Origin: Clonostachys chloroleuca
Taxonomy: Eukaryota; Ascomycota; Sordariomycetes; Hypocreales; Bionectriaceae
Assembly: GCA_037952775.1 (NCBI GenBank)
Contig: JBANAY010000003.1
Span: forward strand, 26,970,001 to 27,034,000
Direction of reading: 5' to 3'
Length of the DNA: 64,000 nucleotides
Positions within the stretch are counted from its first letter, which is position 1. Every line of letters starts with the position of its first letter. The notes below the pieces were generated by a model, which did no database searches, was not told the DNA's origin, and was given only the letters and a program-made list of their open reading frames with translations. The position numbers were made by a program, and so were the translations under genes. Positions 46,291 through 54,749 of the stretch are shown in pieces.

Positions 46291-48769
46291 ATGAGTGCCC
46301 CTATGGACACGGATAAGTTGCTACAGCTCCTACGAGAAGCGGAGGAGAGAGCTGCGCGAGAGAGAAGAGCGAGCCAACCAAGAGAAAGAGCGAGCCAATC
46401 GAGCAGAAACCGAAAGAGACCAAGTAGCGATCGAACGGGACCAAGCAGCGATCGAACGGGACCAAGCAGCGATCGAACGGGACCAAGCAGCGATCGAACG
46501 GGACCAAGCAGCGATCGAACGGGATCAGGAGAGGGAACAGACCCGACCGACAACCCTAGATGAGTACCTGGAGGCCTGCCACAATCTCGTGTACGCACGC
46601 CTTACGGTTGAAAGCGACCCGTCCAAAACCACTACCGGCAGCATCCGTGCCTACCATAAGCTTGTTCCGGAGCACCTCAAGCAGTGGACTAGCTTCTTTG
46701 ATGAGCAGGGCAAGATGCTGACCATTATCTACTCCTTCTTTCCGGTAGAGGAACGACTCTTTGATAATCGAGCCTACCTGGCGACGCTTGGCAATAAAGT
46801 ATCGGCAGCTCCTATCGCAGACGAGAAAATGCTAGAGAATTTTCTGCATAATTGTGTAGAGGAGCAGGTTAGGTGTATCATACATGAACTCAGTAAATCT
46901 GAGGACTTTCAACGGCAGTTGAATATTGGATCTGGCATCAAGTTTGAGAACCATCTCAAAGCGATCAGTGATATGGCCTATGAAGTCGTCGAACGAGAAC
47001 GCCGGCAGCCACTCCCGCCGCTACAGCAGGAATCAGAGGAGCCAGGGCCAGAGTCACAGCGCCCGAGGACACCAGATCTCATCCGCGACCCTGCGAAGCT
47101 GAATGCCGACCAAATCTGCATCTATCGCTACGAGGATACTGGCCTGGGAAAGCGGTCTGTCATTGCAATCGCTGAGTACAAGCCGCCTCACAAGCTCACC
47201 CTCCCACAGCTCCGGGAAGGCCTGCACGACATGCACATCTTCCAAGACGTTGTCTGCAAGAATAAGATCCCAACAGAGGCGGAAGCCAAGTTTCAACATT
47301 ACGCCGAGGAGCTGACCGCCGCCGCCATCACGCAGACCTACCACTACATGATCAAGGGCGGTCTAGCTTATAGCCTCTTGACGACCGGCGAGGCCATTGT
47401 GTTTCTCAAGGTTGATTGGAGATCTCCCGAGGTTCTCTACTACCACCTGGCAGAGCCTGGTCCGGAGGTGGAAGCGCATGGACAGTTCCGTTCATGTACG
47501 GCTGTTTCTCAGTACCTGGCCTTCCATCTCTTGGCACTTAGTGATCACGCGCACATCGGCCAAGACAGGCGCCAGGAGGTCATTGGTGGGCTGAGACAGT
47601 GGAAAGTGGACTTCCGGCGCACAGCGAGCACAATTTCTAAGGATCCGCAGGAGGCCTCGCCGAAATCACCTGCCTTTACTCCCACAACTTATAGTACTGT
47701 CGATCGAACGGTGAAAGGCCGGAGGCGCAAGCCGAAAAAAAACACTGGACCTGGAGGAACGCTTCCTGTGAGACGGCGAAGGGATGATGAACCCGATGAC
47801 GATGGGGGTTTAAATCGCCCGCCCAGTGCTAGTCCAGCAGAGCGTCAACAACCAGGGCAGAACCAGGGAACTCGGCGGAGCCAGCGGGTTGCCGGGCGGG
47901 CTGCTGGGGAAAGCAGTCAAGGCGACAGCACGAACAGCAATAAAGGCAGTGATCAAGCTGTCCGGTTCTGTACACAGAGGTGTCTGCTGGGCCTGGTGAG
48001 AGGTTATATACTTGACGCCAATTGCCCAAATTTTACCCTCCATAGAACTCGGAATTGCAAGACGAATCGCTCCAAACGCCATCCCATCACACACGCCAAC
48101 TTCCTCGAGCTTCTTTCTAAGCAGCTGAAACGAACTCTTGACTCTGGAATTACGTCGTTGGATATTACTGGTTCTCGCGGGGCTCTCTTCAAGATTTCTT
48201 TGCTTGCGTATGGGTACACTTTCATTGGCAAAGGTACGGTGGAGGCTTTCATCTCAGATCTGAAGCACGAAGCTCTAGTCTACAAGCGACTTGAGAAAGT
48301 ACAAGGGACCCATGTACCCGTCTTCCTCGGTGCTATCGACCTTTGTGCCCTCGGCAGGACGTACTACTATGATCTCCGCGTTGACGTGGTCCACCTATCA
48401 TTTATGTCCTGGGGAGGTGTCGATTTGAGAGATATTGATGCAACAGACCTTGATGAGGCTTCTGTAACGGAAATGGCAATACGGTCCATGAAAGCCATCC
48501 ATCAAGAAGGGGTGGTACACATGGATGCGCGCCGGGAAAATATACTCTTCAACACGAAAACTCGAGAGGTAATGATCATTGATTTCGAGCGCTCGCAGCT
48601 TCTCTCGCCACCCCGACGCCAGCTGGCCGCCCTAGAGCCTAACAAGCGACGGCGGATTCAAGATACGAACGGGAAGATTAAGGCGGTATCTCGTCCTCGC
48701 AGTGTTAAGAGCCAGCTGGAGCCAGGTTTCTTGCATGATCTCGCTGGAGTGGAAGGGGCGTTCATGTGA
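46291..48769 (+). CDS. Coiled-coil / nuclease-like / protein-kinase-like fusion (about 824 aa), N-terminal frameshift
   Basis: The body of the protein is one open frame to 48,769. It holds a heptad region of five to six 7-residue ERDQAAI units (residues about 45-80) and a globular region (LDEYLEACHNLVYARLTVES). Next is a segment with DQICIYRYED and AIAEYKPPHKLT near residues 275-300, whose D...ExK spacing recalls PD-(D/E)XK nucleases. After a basic Pro/Arg linker comes a kinase-like domain with a lysine in FIGKGT, HEALVYKRLE, an HMDARRENILF catalytic loop near 740 and IIDFERS near 762. Large families with this layout are expanded in filamentous ascomycetes. Nuclease-kinase fusions are also known among Crinkler-type effectors, but that link is inference. 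The most plausible start, ATG 46,291 (MSAPMDTDKLLQLLREAEER), is one base out of frame with the body; the change must fall in the GA-rich stretch near 46,345-46,372. The in-frame ATG at 46,295 gives an unlikely N-terminus. Confidence 0.75.
46428..46525 (+). repeat. 21-bp tandem repeat encoding coiled-coil heptads
   Basis: A 21-bp unit containing GATCGAACGGGACCAAGCAG is repeated four to five times with almost no variation. In the protein frame it encodes the heptad ERDQAAI, so copy-number change would lengthen a coiled coil by whole heptads. Confidence 0.9.
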
Positions 48770-49591
48770 TATGATATTACATTGCCGGCGAGAAATTGGT
48801 TAGCTTTATGGTAACCGTTATTACTTGAATGCAAGGCCTGAAACTTGGGCTGTTTTGGGGAGACTTACTATAGTTTGCTAATACGCAATTGGTAAAAAAG
48901 ATAAAGGCCGGATATGGTATTTAGAGCTAATAATGATGCTGGCAAGGGTTCGGTATAATGCTAACTCTGCGTACGCGGTAATACTTCATGTGATGCGCCG
49001 AATAGGAAAAGCGTTCGTGTGGGCGGGGATTCACTTTGCGTACGCGAATGATTGGCCATTCTCGTACGCGACTTTGCGCGGTCCTGTTTGGTGCACTCTG
49101 TACGCGGTGGGTCTCGTACGCAACTCGGCGTACGCAGTTCATATGTTTATTAATTAATTAATTAATTTAAGAGCCATTATCAGCCTATAGTATCACACGT
49201 ACGGATGGACAATTGAGATCAGATGAGCGCTTGATTTCTATCTAAAGGAGCGACGAAAGCTGGTCTCTTGTGCTAGTGTTCATTCTGCTGATCGTATAGG
49301 CAGCAGGATGCTGCCTGCGATTTATAATTCATTGCAACCATGAAGTTATTCACGATAGTTGTAATCCTTACGCTTGACATATAGTGTGGGTACCTATTGT
49401 ATGTTTTATCTCTCTTGGACATAAGGTATAGTACTTGAAAGAAGCTATAGAAAGTGCTAGCGAGGTGAGACGCGTAGTGCTAGAGAGACGAGAGGCGTAG
49501 TACTGGAGAGATGGGAGAAGTAGTGCTGAAGAGTGTGTGAGGAATCGAGGTTAAGTAGCGTTTAATTATAGTACAGGAGACCGGTCCCCCT
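48770..49591. other. Intergenic with CGTACG palindrome cluster and degenerate repeats
   Basis: There is no gene. The palindrome cluster is listed separately. Near 49,149-49,168 is a short TTAA repeat. Near 49,455-49,540 there are degenerate units of GCGTAGTGCTAGAGAG type, which resemble the 16-bp minisatellite at 53 kb. Confidence 0.55.
48969..49137. repeat. Cluster of CGTACGC palindromic words
   Basis: Six close variants of (G/T)CGTACGC(G/A) occur within 170 bp (near 48,971, 49,038, 49,062, 49,099, 49,117 and 49,129), several of them the full palindrome GCGTACGC. Chance occurrence of so many 8-bp near-identical words is unlikely. The intervening sequence is not repeated, unlike a simple tandem array. 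Confidence 0.7.
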
Positions 49592-50560
49592 TTAGGGACC
49601 GCCAACGCCTTTTCGGAACGAGGTAAGAGCTAAGTCGTCATTGTGTGGTGTGATGTTGGGAGAATTAGATTCGTTTATCATCGAATCATTTCCGTCTGTA
49701 GAGTTTGGGTCGACGGCACTCCTCGCAAGCCGCAGCTTCACTACTGCAGACCCGTTCCCTGCGCCGCATAACAGCGGCATCCAGCCATATGGACCCATAA
49801 GAGTCCTTGAAGTCTGGGTCGATAGCCCCCTTTCGAGAAGTAGCCGGATTACTACTTTCTTTCTGTTCGCCACGGCCCGTGACAATGGTGTCCAACCATA
49901 TTTATCCCTGGAATTTGGGTCAACGGCGTCCTCCGCGAGTAGCAGTTTCACAACTTCCCTGTGCCCATTCTCTGCCGCAATTGACAACGGCGTCTGACCG
50001 TACTTGTCCTTAGAGTCCGGTGCCACGCCAGCCGTTGCAAGTATTAACTCCGCCACGGTACTATGTCCCTTCCGTGCCGCATGAAATAGAGGTGTTCGCT
50101 GGAAGTTATCCATAGAGTCGGGGTTAACATCCTCTCTAGCTAATAACAGCTTCACAATTCCTTCATGGCCGTTCGTTGCGGCTCGTGATAGTGGCGTGTG
50201 ACGATTGTAGAGCCTTCCGTTGGAGCCTGCGTCAAGATTATCCTTTGCAAGTAATAACTCCACCACTGAACCATGCCCGTTTTCCGCAGCTAGTAATAAT
50301 GGAGTCCAGCCATCAGCAGTCATACATTGGATATCAGCTCCATTCTCTAACGACATTCGAGCTGCGGCCACTTCCCCATATTCTGAGCCCCATAAAAGTG
50401 CTGATCCTCCTGACTGCTTAATATTATGAAAATAGAGATAAGTACGTAGCAAATGGTGAAGGCGATGATTCGATCGAGCTAAGTTATTAATATCTCTCTC
50501 TAATTCCAGATTCTCTGCTATACAGAGAAGCAATTCGTTTGGCAGACTAACAAACGACAT
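49592..50560 (-). CDS. F-box-like / ankyrin-repeat protein (322 aa)
   Basis: The start is ATG 50,560 (MSFVSLPNELLLCIAENLEL), which opens an F-box-like domain of about 45 residues. Five to six ankyrin repeats follow (DGWTPLLLAAENGHGSVVEL, HTPLSRAATNGHEGIVKLLL, QRTPLFHAARKGHSTVAELI, YGQTPLSIAAENGHREVVKL, YGWTPLSRAVANRKKVVIRL). F-box proteins link substrates to SCF ubiquitin ligases and ankyrin repeats bind proteins; such combinations are expanded in filamentous fungi. Near 49,803-49,845 the frame leaves the repeat consensus for about 14 codons and then returns to it (YGWMPLLCGAGNGSAVVKL). The alternative frame in between reads GAIDPDFKDSYG, which is normal repeat text. Two opposite indels are inferred, the first in a run of five G. 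The C-terminus after the last repeat is unassigned. Confidence 0.8.
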   Translation of the reverse strand: MSFVSLPNELLLCIAENLELERDINNLARSNHRLHHLLRTYLYFHNIKQSGGSALLWGSEYGEVAAARMSLENGADIQCMTADGWTPLLLAAENGHGSVVELLLAKDNLDAGSNGRLYNRHTPLSRAATNGHEGIVKLLLAREDVNPDSMDNFQRTPLFHAARKGHSTVAELILATAGVAPDSKDKYGQTPLSIAAENGHREVVKLLLAEDAVDPNSRDKYGWTPLSRAVANRKKVVIRLLLERGLSTQTSRTLMGPYGWMPLLCGAGNGSAVVKLRLARSAVDPNSTDGNDSMINESNSPNITPHNDDLALTSFRKGVGGP

Positions 50561-50909
50561 ATCTCTCTTAAAAACTGTAGGAAGATTATATAGAAGGCGG
50601 GGATATCTGAGGGAAGGGCTCTCCTTTAACTTATCGTGAGCTGTCGGCTCCAAGCCGCCGTATTGGAGCACTCGTGGCGGACTATGACATCAGTTTCACA
50701 TGTCGGCAAGCGCCGATGAATCATAACGTGAGTTGAATGACCCCTCCACAATCGATAGGCGCTCACCGAGGATGTGGGGGGGAGTGGCAAATGCATCGTG
50801 ACCATGCATACTTAATCTCCCCAAGGGAAACTACATATGTTTACTTTTGTATATATTAAACCGTTGGCGTTTACCGGCCCCGCCTCAGTACAGCACCATA
50901 TATCCTACG

Positions 50910-51416
50910 ATGGAATCCCAGACAAAAGGATATTCTAAGGCGAGTGAGTATATATCTATATTCTCCAATAAAGCGCTAAATACCTAACGATTCGCGAGGC
51001 CAGACGCCTAGTAAAAGGGCAGAGAGTCTCCGAGAAATTTATGGAAGGACACCACATCAAGATCTCCTTGACCATCAGTTGGATGTATGTATATACGTGC
51101 TTCACCCAAGCACCCTCCTAATCATCTCTCGGTCTCATTCTGGTATAGTATTAATTGTATATAGGAAAGAAGGTATTTCGATTCCGGTGACTTTGCCCTT
51201 TCGCAAGCCCAGAGGGGTTCCGATATTGGAAAAATCAAGACTGGGACCCAACACCCACGCCGGGAGAGTATATCTCATCCAAGAGCTCCCATACCAGGCT
51301 CTAGTAATGTCGATGAGAGCACAAACAAGGGTCTGCAAGACCAGGAGAAAAGTAGCGAGCCACAGAATCAGAGCCACCTCCACGAAATGGCGCGCTCGGA
51401 GAATGGGAAGTCGTAG
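50910..51416 (+). CDS. Endosulfine (ENSA/ARPP-19/Igo1-like) protein (123 aa, three exons)
   Basis: Exons 50,910-50,943, 50,999-51,084 and 51,165-51,416 join in frame to 123 aa. Introns are 55 bp (GTGAGT ... GCGAG) and 80 bp (GTATGT ... TATATAG). The product carries SLREIYGRTPHQDLLDHQLD followed by ERRYFDSGDFALSQAQ. That is the endosulfine signature: the FDSGDY core (here FDSGDF), with the serine at residue 47 that Greatwall/Rim15 kinase phosphorylates to turn the protein into a PP2A-B55 inhibitor. A GTQHPRRESISHPRAPIPGS segment matches the Pro-rich continuation seen in fungal members. In fungi this pathway controls quiescence entry and mRNA stability. The Tyr-to-Phe change at the end of the core and the accessory location suggest an extra, diverged copy and not the core gene. 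No frame is long enough to show it without splicing. Confidence 0.82.
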
Positions 51417-51907
51417 TGTTGGATGTGTGACATCAGTAAATTTATTTTAGCAGATAATCAAGATCTACAGAGGCGCCGGGTGGCCGTCCAAGGGAATAGG
51501 ACGAAGCGGCTGCCGGCTGCTATGGCGCAAACCGTGGCGCAGACGATTGAAGGAAGGAGGGGGCGGAAGAAAGAACCTTTTCGTTCCTCAAAGGCATAAT
51601 AGTTAGCATAAAGAAAGTTTACATGAGTTGGTGGGAGGGGTAGAGGTTGAGACAAAGCAGTTGGGGGGCCAACCACAGCGGCATCCGGCCACACTGATCT
51701 GTGGGATCGACGGCAGCGCCCCAATGCAGTTTATAAAGATAGGGCACCGTGTGATTTCAAGGTCGAGGTTCATTGTCTGATGTCAAGAACAAGGCTGAAG
51801 TGAGAGGGGATTCTCTGAGTTATGTGGTCGTTGAGGGAGAGGTAGGTATAGTCGGAGACTCCGTGAGATCCTCTGTGCGAGGAACGCTCTGTCGGGCCTG
51901 GGCCGGC
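51417..51907. other. Intergenic with an ankyrin relic
   Basis: No intact gene was found. The only recognisable content is the ankyrin-repeat fragment at 51,660-51,724, listed separately. Confidence 0.5.
51660..51724 (-). pseudogene. Isolated ankyrin-repeat fragment
   Basis: The reverse complement reads GAAVDPTDQCGRMPLWLA, matching the VDP(N)S.DKYGW(T/M)PL..A text of the ankyrin gene 1-2 kb away on the same strand. Nothing repeat-like precedes or follows, so it is probably a relic of a related gene or of a duplication. Confidence 0.5.
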
Positions 51908-52374
51908 TCAGGCGTAGTTGTATTCCTTCTCGGCGGGTTTGCTGCTTGACTGGCAGTCTCCGAGATGTGTGGTCTCTTTGAGGGGGTAGACGGGGTTTGC
52001 CCTACCCTCCCAACGAGTCGATCGCTTCGACGATGATGGAGTAGCGGTCGGAGTCGGCGTTATCACGGCCAAAGGTGGCCTTGGGAGATAGGCCAAGTCA
52101 AGGACTCGAAGGGCCAGAAGATTGGCGTCAGCCGTGCGGCCAGCGATCCTCGCGGTGACACTAAGAAAAGCTCCGGGAGGTAGTGTCTTCACTTTTTGCC
52201 AATATCTCGTGTTTTCTAGGAAGCAGGTGACTGAGAAATGAACCGGAGTTGTTTTCGAGGCGCCGGACGCTGACGTTTCGAGCGTGAAGTGACGGGGGGA
52301 TTCGGACGAGTCGGGTGCGTTCTCACCGTGAGAGCGCACGGAGCCGATGATGTCACCATGGGACACAAAGATGT
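51908..52374 (-). CDS. Hypothetical protein, last exon (about 155 aa), OB-fold-like segment
   Basis: An open frame begins right after a good acceptor (ACTAACCTACTCAG, with branch site and AG together) at 52,375 and ends at 51,908. The text looks coding: DIFVSHGDIIGSVRSHGENA, VHFSVTCFLENTRYWQKVKT and PPGAFLSVTARIAGRTADAN, then LLALRVLDLAYLPRP. The alternation of strands and the G.FLSV.ARI.GR...LALRV pattern resembles an OB-fold, as in single-stranded nucleic-acid-binding proteins; this is a guess from pattern only. The upstream exon could not be placed: the nearby ATG at about 52,426 (MSTRSVLEIS) does not join in phase with an acceptable donor. Treat the 5' end as missing. Confidence 0.45.
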
Positions 52375-52749
52375 CTGAGTAGGTTAGTGTCTAGACGCTA
52401 ATCTCGAGAACGCTGCGTGTGGACATGATGGTGAAATGTGGAAGATAGATAGCTGACAATCGTAAAAAGCATCAGTAAGAAAGAATACACTTTGCCTATA
52501 GAGAAACAAATATGTAAAATGAATAATTTGAGTGATTGAGGTTGGGCTGGTTGCGGACACAACATGCGACATTTGCGCTATCAACTGATCTAAGGAGAGG
52601 AAAAAAAAAAAATAAAAAATAAAAGAATGCGTGGGCGGGGCTTTCAGCGCAGGTGGACCAGACACGCGATCACGTGAGTTCGTGACAGTGGACAGATTTT
52701 GAGTCGGCCTACGGCATGAGATCTCGCCACTTCGTTTCTCAAGGCACAA

Positions 52750-53045
52750 GACCTTTCGTCACCTCGCTCCTCAAGGCATAGTGCTAGAGTTGAGGGATGT
52801 AGCACTGGAGAGGTGCGAGGCGTAGTGCTAGGGGGATATCTAGATGAGTCCTCGGTTCAGATCTGATGAGTGTGGTTTTGGCAAACCTTGCATTGGTTGG
52901 TTAGATATAGGGGCTAGTTAAACAGATGCTATAGATAGCACTCTCAAGGCAGTTGGCGTAGTACTCCATAGATGCTATAGATAGTACTACCAAAGCATTA
53001 GGCGTAGCACTCCATGGAGGCTATTGATAGTACTGGAGGCGTGTA
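52750..53045. repeat. Degenerate repeats leading into the 16-bp array
   Basis: Units of about 47 bp containing GATGCTATAGATAG(C/T)ACT and GGCGTAG(T/C)ACTCCAT occur about 2.5 times between 52,925 and 53,040. They are preceded by older GTAGTGCTAG(A/G)G words. They share the GTAG(T/C)(G/A)CT core of the neighbouring minisatellite and may be its decayed margin. Confidence 0.65.
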
Positions 53046-53495
53046 GTGCTAGGAGGTGTAGTGCTCGGGAGGTGTAGCGCTCGAGAGGTGTAGTGCTTAG
53101 GAGGTGTAGCGCTCGGGAGGTGTAACACTCGAGAGGCGTAGTAGTCGGGAGGTGTAGCACTCGAGAGGTGTAGCAGTCGGGAGGTGTAGCAGTCGGGAGG
53201 TGTAGCAGTCGGGAGGTGTAGCGCTCGGGAGGTGTAGTGCTCAGGAGGTGTAGTGCTTAGGAGGTGTAGCGCTCGGGAGGTGTAACACTCGAGAGGCGTA
53301 GTAGTCGGGAGGTGTAGCACTCGAGAGGTGTAGCAGTCGGGAGGTGTAGCAGTCGGGAGGTGTAGCGCTCGGGAGGTGTAGTGCTCAGGAGGTGTAGTGC
53401 TCGAGGGGTGTGCCACTCGGGAGGTGTAGTGCTCGAGGGGTGTGCCACTCGGGAGGTGTAGCGCTCGGGAGGTGCAGTGCTCGGGAGGTGTACCT
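53041..53495. repeat. 16-bp minisatellite with 160-bp higher-order repeat
   Basis: About 28 head-to-tail units of the type GGAGGTGTAGCGCTCG (16 bp) fill this interval. Variable positions (CGCTCG, TGCTCA, TGCTTA, CAGTCGG, ACACTCGA) follow a pattern. The unit series starting near 53,094 recurs near 53,254, so about ten units (160 bp) were duplicated together. Because 16 is not a multiple of three and the unit lacks minus-strand stops, minus-strand frames stay open across it. That explains a 216-codon frame at 53,021-53,671 that I do not regard as a gene. Confidence 0.92.
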
Positions 53496-54202
53496 AGTGC
53501 TCCAGACGCGTGTGCTACATATAGGTTATAAATAGTACTAAGAGGTGTAGCAGTAGGGGGCGTAGTGCTCGAAGGATGTAGCGTTATGGAGGTGTCACGA
53601 ACTATAGTGCTAGAGAAATGTGGTGCTCGACCAACCCTCCCAATTCCGAGGAATGCTTGCATGGGTTGCACCGGGAGCAGAGAAGCGTTGTCACCGGTAC
53701 AAGTGGAAGGTTGAATATGGAGATTGCGTAGATGAAAGGGAAGCAGGTAATTTACATTCAGTTGGAGGACCTATGCATTTGCAAACTGACCCAGTCAGCT
53801 TTGAGAATCACAGTTAATTGGACTTGTTGAGTTTGTTGGTTAGGCTCCAAGAACATGGATGGTACCATTTCCTGGACTCTGAAGTTCGTATTACTAATGC
53901 TCACACCATATTTGCTAGTTAAAACCACCTCAGCTACAAAGAAGCAACGACAAACACTTCAGTTCTTACTTTCTTTTCCTTAGATTTTTATGGGCAACCC
54001 AACGATCTTTTCACCCACAACCCGCACGATCAGTTTCCACTAAATTTATTCATTCACCCGCCCAGTTCCTACATTCAAGCAGAATGTGTCGCACACCTTG
54101 CCGGCTGTCACTAGCCTTGTCGCCATCGCAGAGATGAGCACGGAAGCCGACGATTCAGTTCTTTCAACAATCATTGAAGTGCCGGAGACATTCAGTGTCC
54201 AA
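53496..54202. other. Stretch between two minisatellites, no confident gene
   Basis: Short frames at 53,620-53,817 and near 54,086-54,200 look mildly coding (TEADDSVLSTIIEVPETF for the latter) but have no start, domain or splice partner that I can support. No RNA gene was seen. Confidence 0.45.
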
Positions 54203-54526
54203 GGACGGCCGGTGTGTACGAGGACGGCCGGTGTGTACGAGGACGGCCGGTGTGTACGAGGACGGCCGGTGTGTACGGGGACGGCCGGTGTGTACGAGGA
54301 CGGCCGGTGTGTACGGGGACGGCCGGTGTGTACGAGGACGGCCGGTGTGTACGAGGACGGCCGGTGTGTACGAGGACGGCCGGTGTGTACGGGGACGGCC
54401 GGTGTGTACGAGGACGGCCGGTGTGTACGGGGACGGCCGGTGTGTACGGGGACAGCTCTATGATCCGAGGACAGCCCTGTGGTCCCAGGACAGCCCTGTG
54501 GTCCCAGGACAGCTATATGGTCCTAG
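54203..54526. repeat. 19-bp minisatellite, left part (17 units)
   Basis: Thirteen units of GGACGGCCGGTGTGTACG(A/G) start every 19 bp from 54,203 to 54,431. Four more units of the variant GGACAGCC(C)TGTGGTCCCA type follow in the same 19-bp phase (54,450, 54,469, 54,488, 54,507). All three plus-strand frames stay open through it because the unit has no stop and 19 is not a multiple of three. The array is cut at CCTAG (54,522-54,526) by the copia element and resumes in phase on the other side. Confidence 0.95.
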
Positions 54527-54625
54527 TGTTGAAACATCACGACTGGGGGGAATGTGTATAAGTATGGGTGCTCCCTCCAGTGTAAATCATGAATAGAATA
54601 AGCAATACAATCACTCATTTCAACA
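54527..54625 (+). repeat. 5' LTR of the copia element
   Basis: This 99-bp sequence with TG...CA termini appears identical to 60,700-60,798. It contains AATGTGTATAAGTATGGGTG, where TATAAG is a plausible TATA-like promoter element. Confidence 0.95.
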
Positions 54626-54642
54626 GGTTATGAGCCCGGGTT
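54626..54642 (+). promoter_or_regulatory. Primer-binding site matching an internal part of initiator tRNA-Met
   Basis: GGTTATGAGCCCGGGTT directly follows the 5' LTR. Its reverse complement contains GGGCTCATAACC, the anticodon stem-loop of initiator tRNA-Met (CAT anticodon). Drosophila copia is known to prime from the same internal tRNA region, using a half-molecule, not from the tRNA 3' end. The match is by eye. Confidence 0.7.
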
Positions 54643-54749
54643 CTGCCAACAAGCGTGACCCGGAACCGTGTCTACAGCTAAGCTTCCACAAATGAGTGAC
54701 AGCCCCTAGAAATTTCTAACCAACTTATTAGAGAAATCGAAATTAAAGG

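Noticed and set aside
53021..53671. 216-codon minus-strand frame rich in HYTSRALHLP repeats
   Set aside because: It is the translation of the 16-bp minisatellite; 16 bp is not a multiple of three and more than one frame stays open.
54086..54596. Three plus-strand frames of RGRPVCT-type repeats
   Set aside because: They are translations of the 19-bp minisatellite in all three frames; no start or domain supports a gene.
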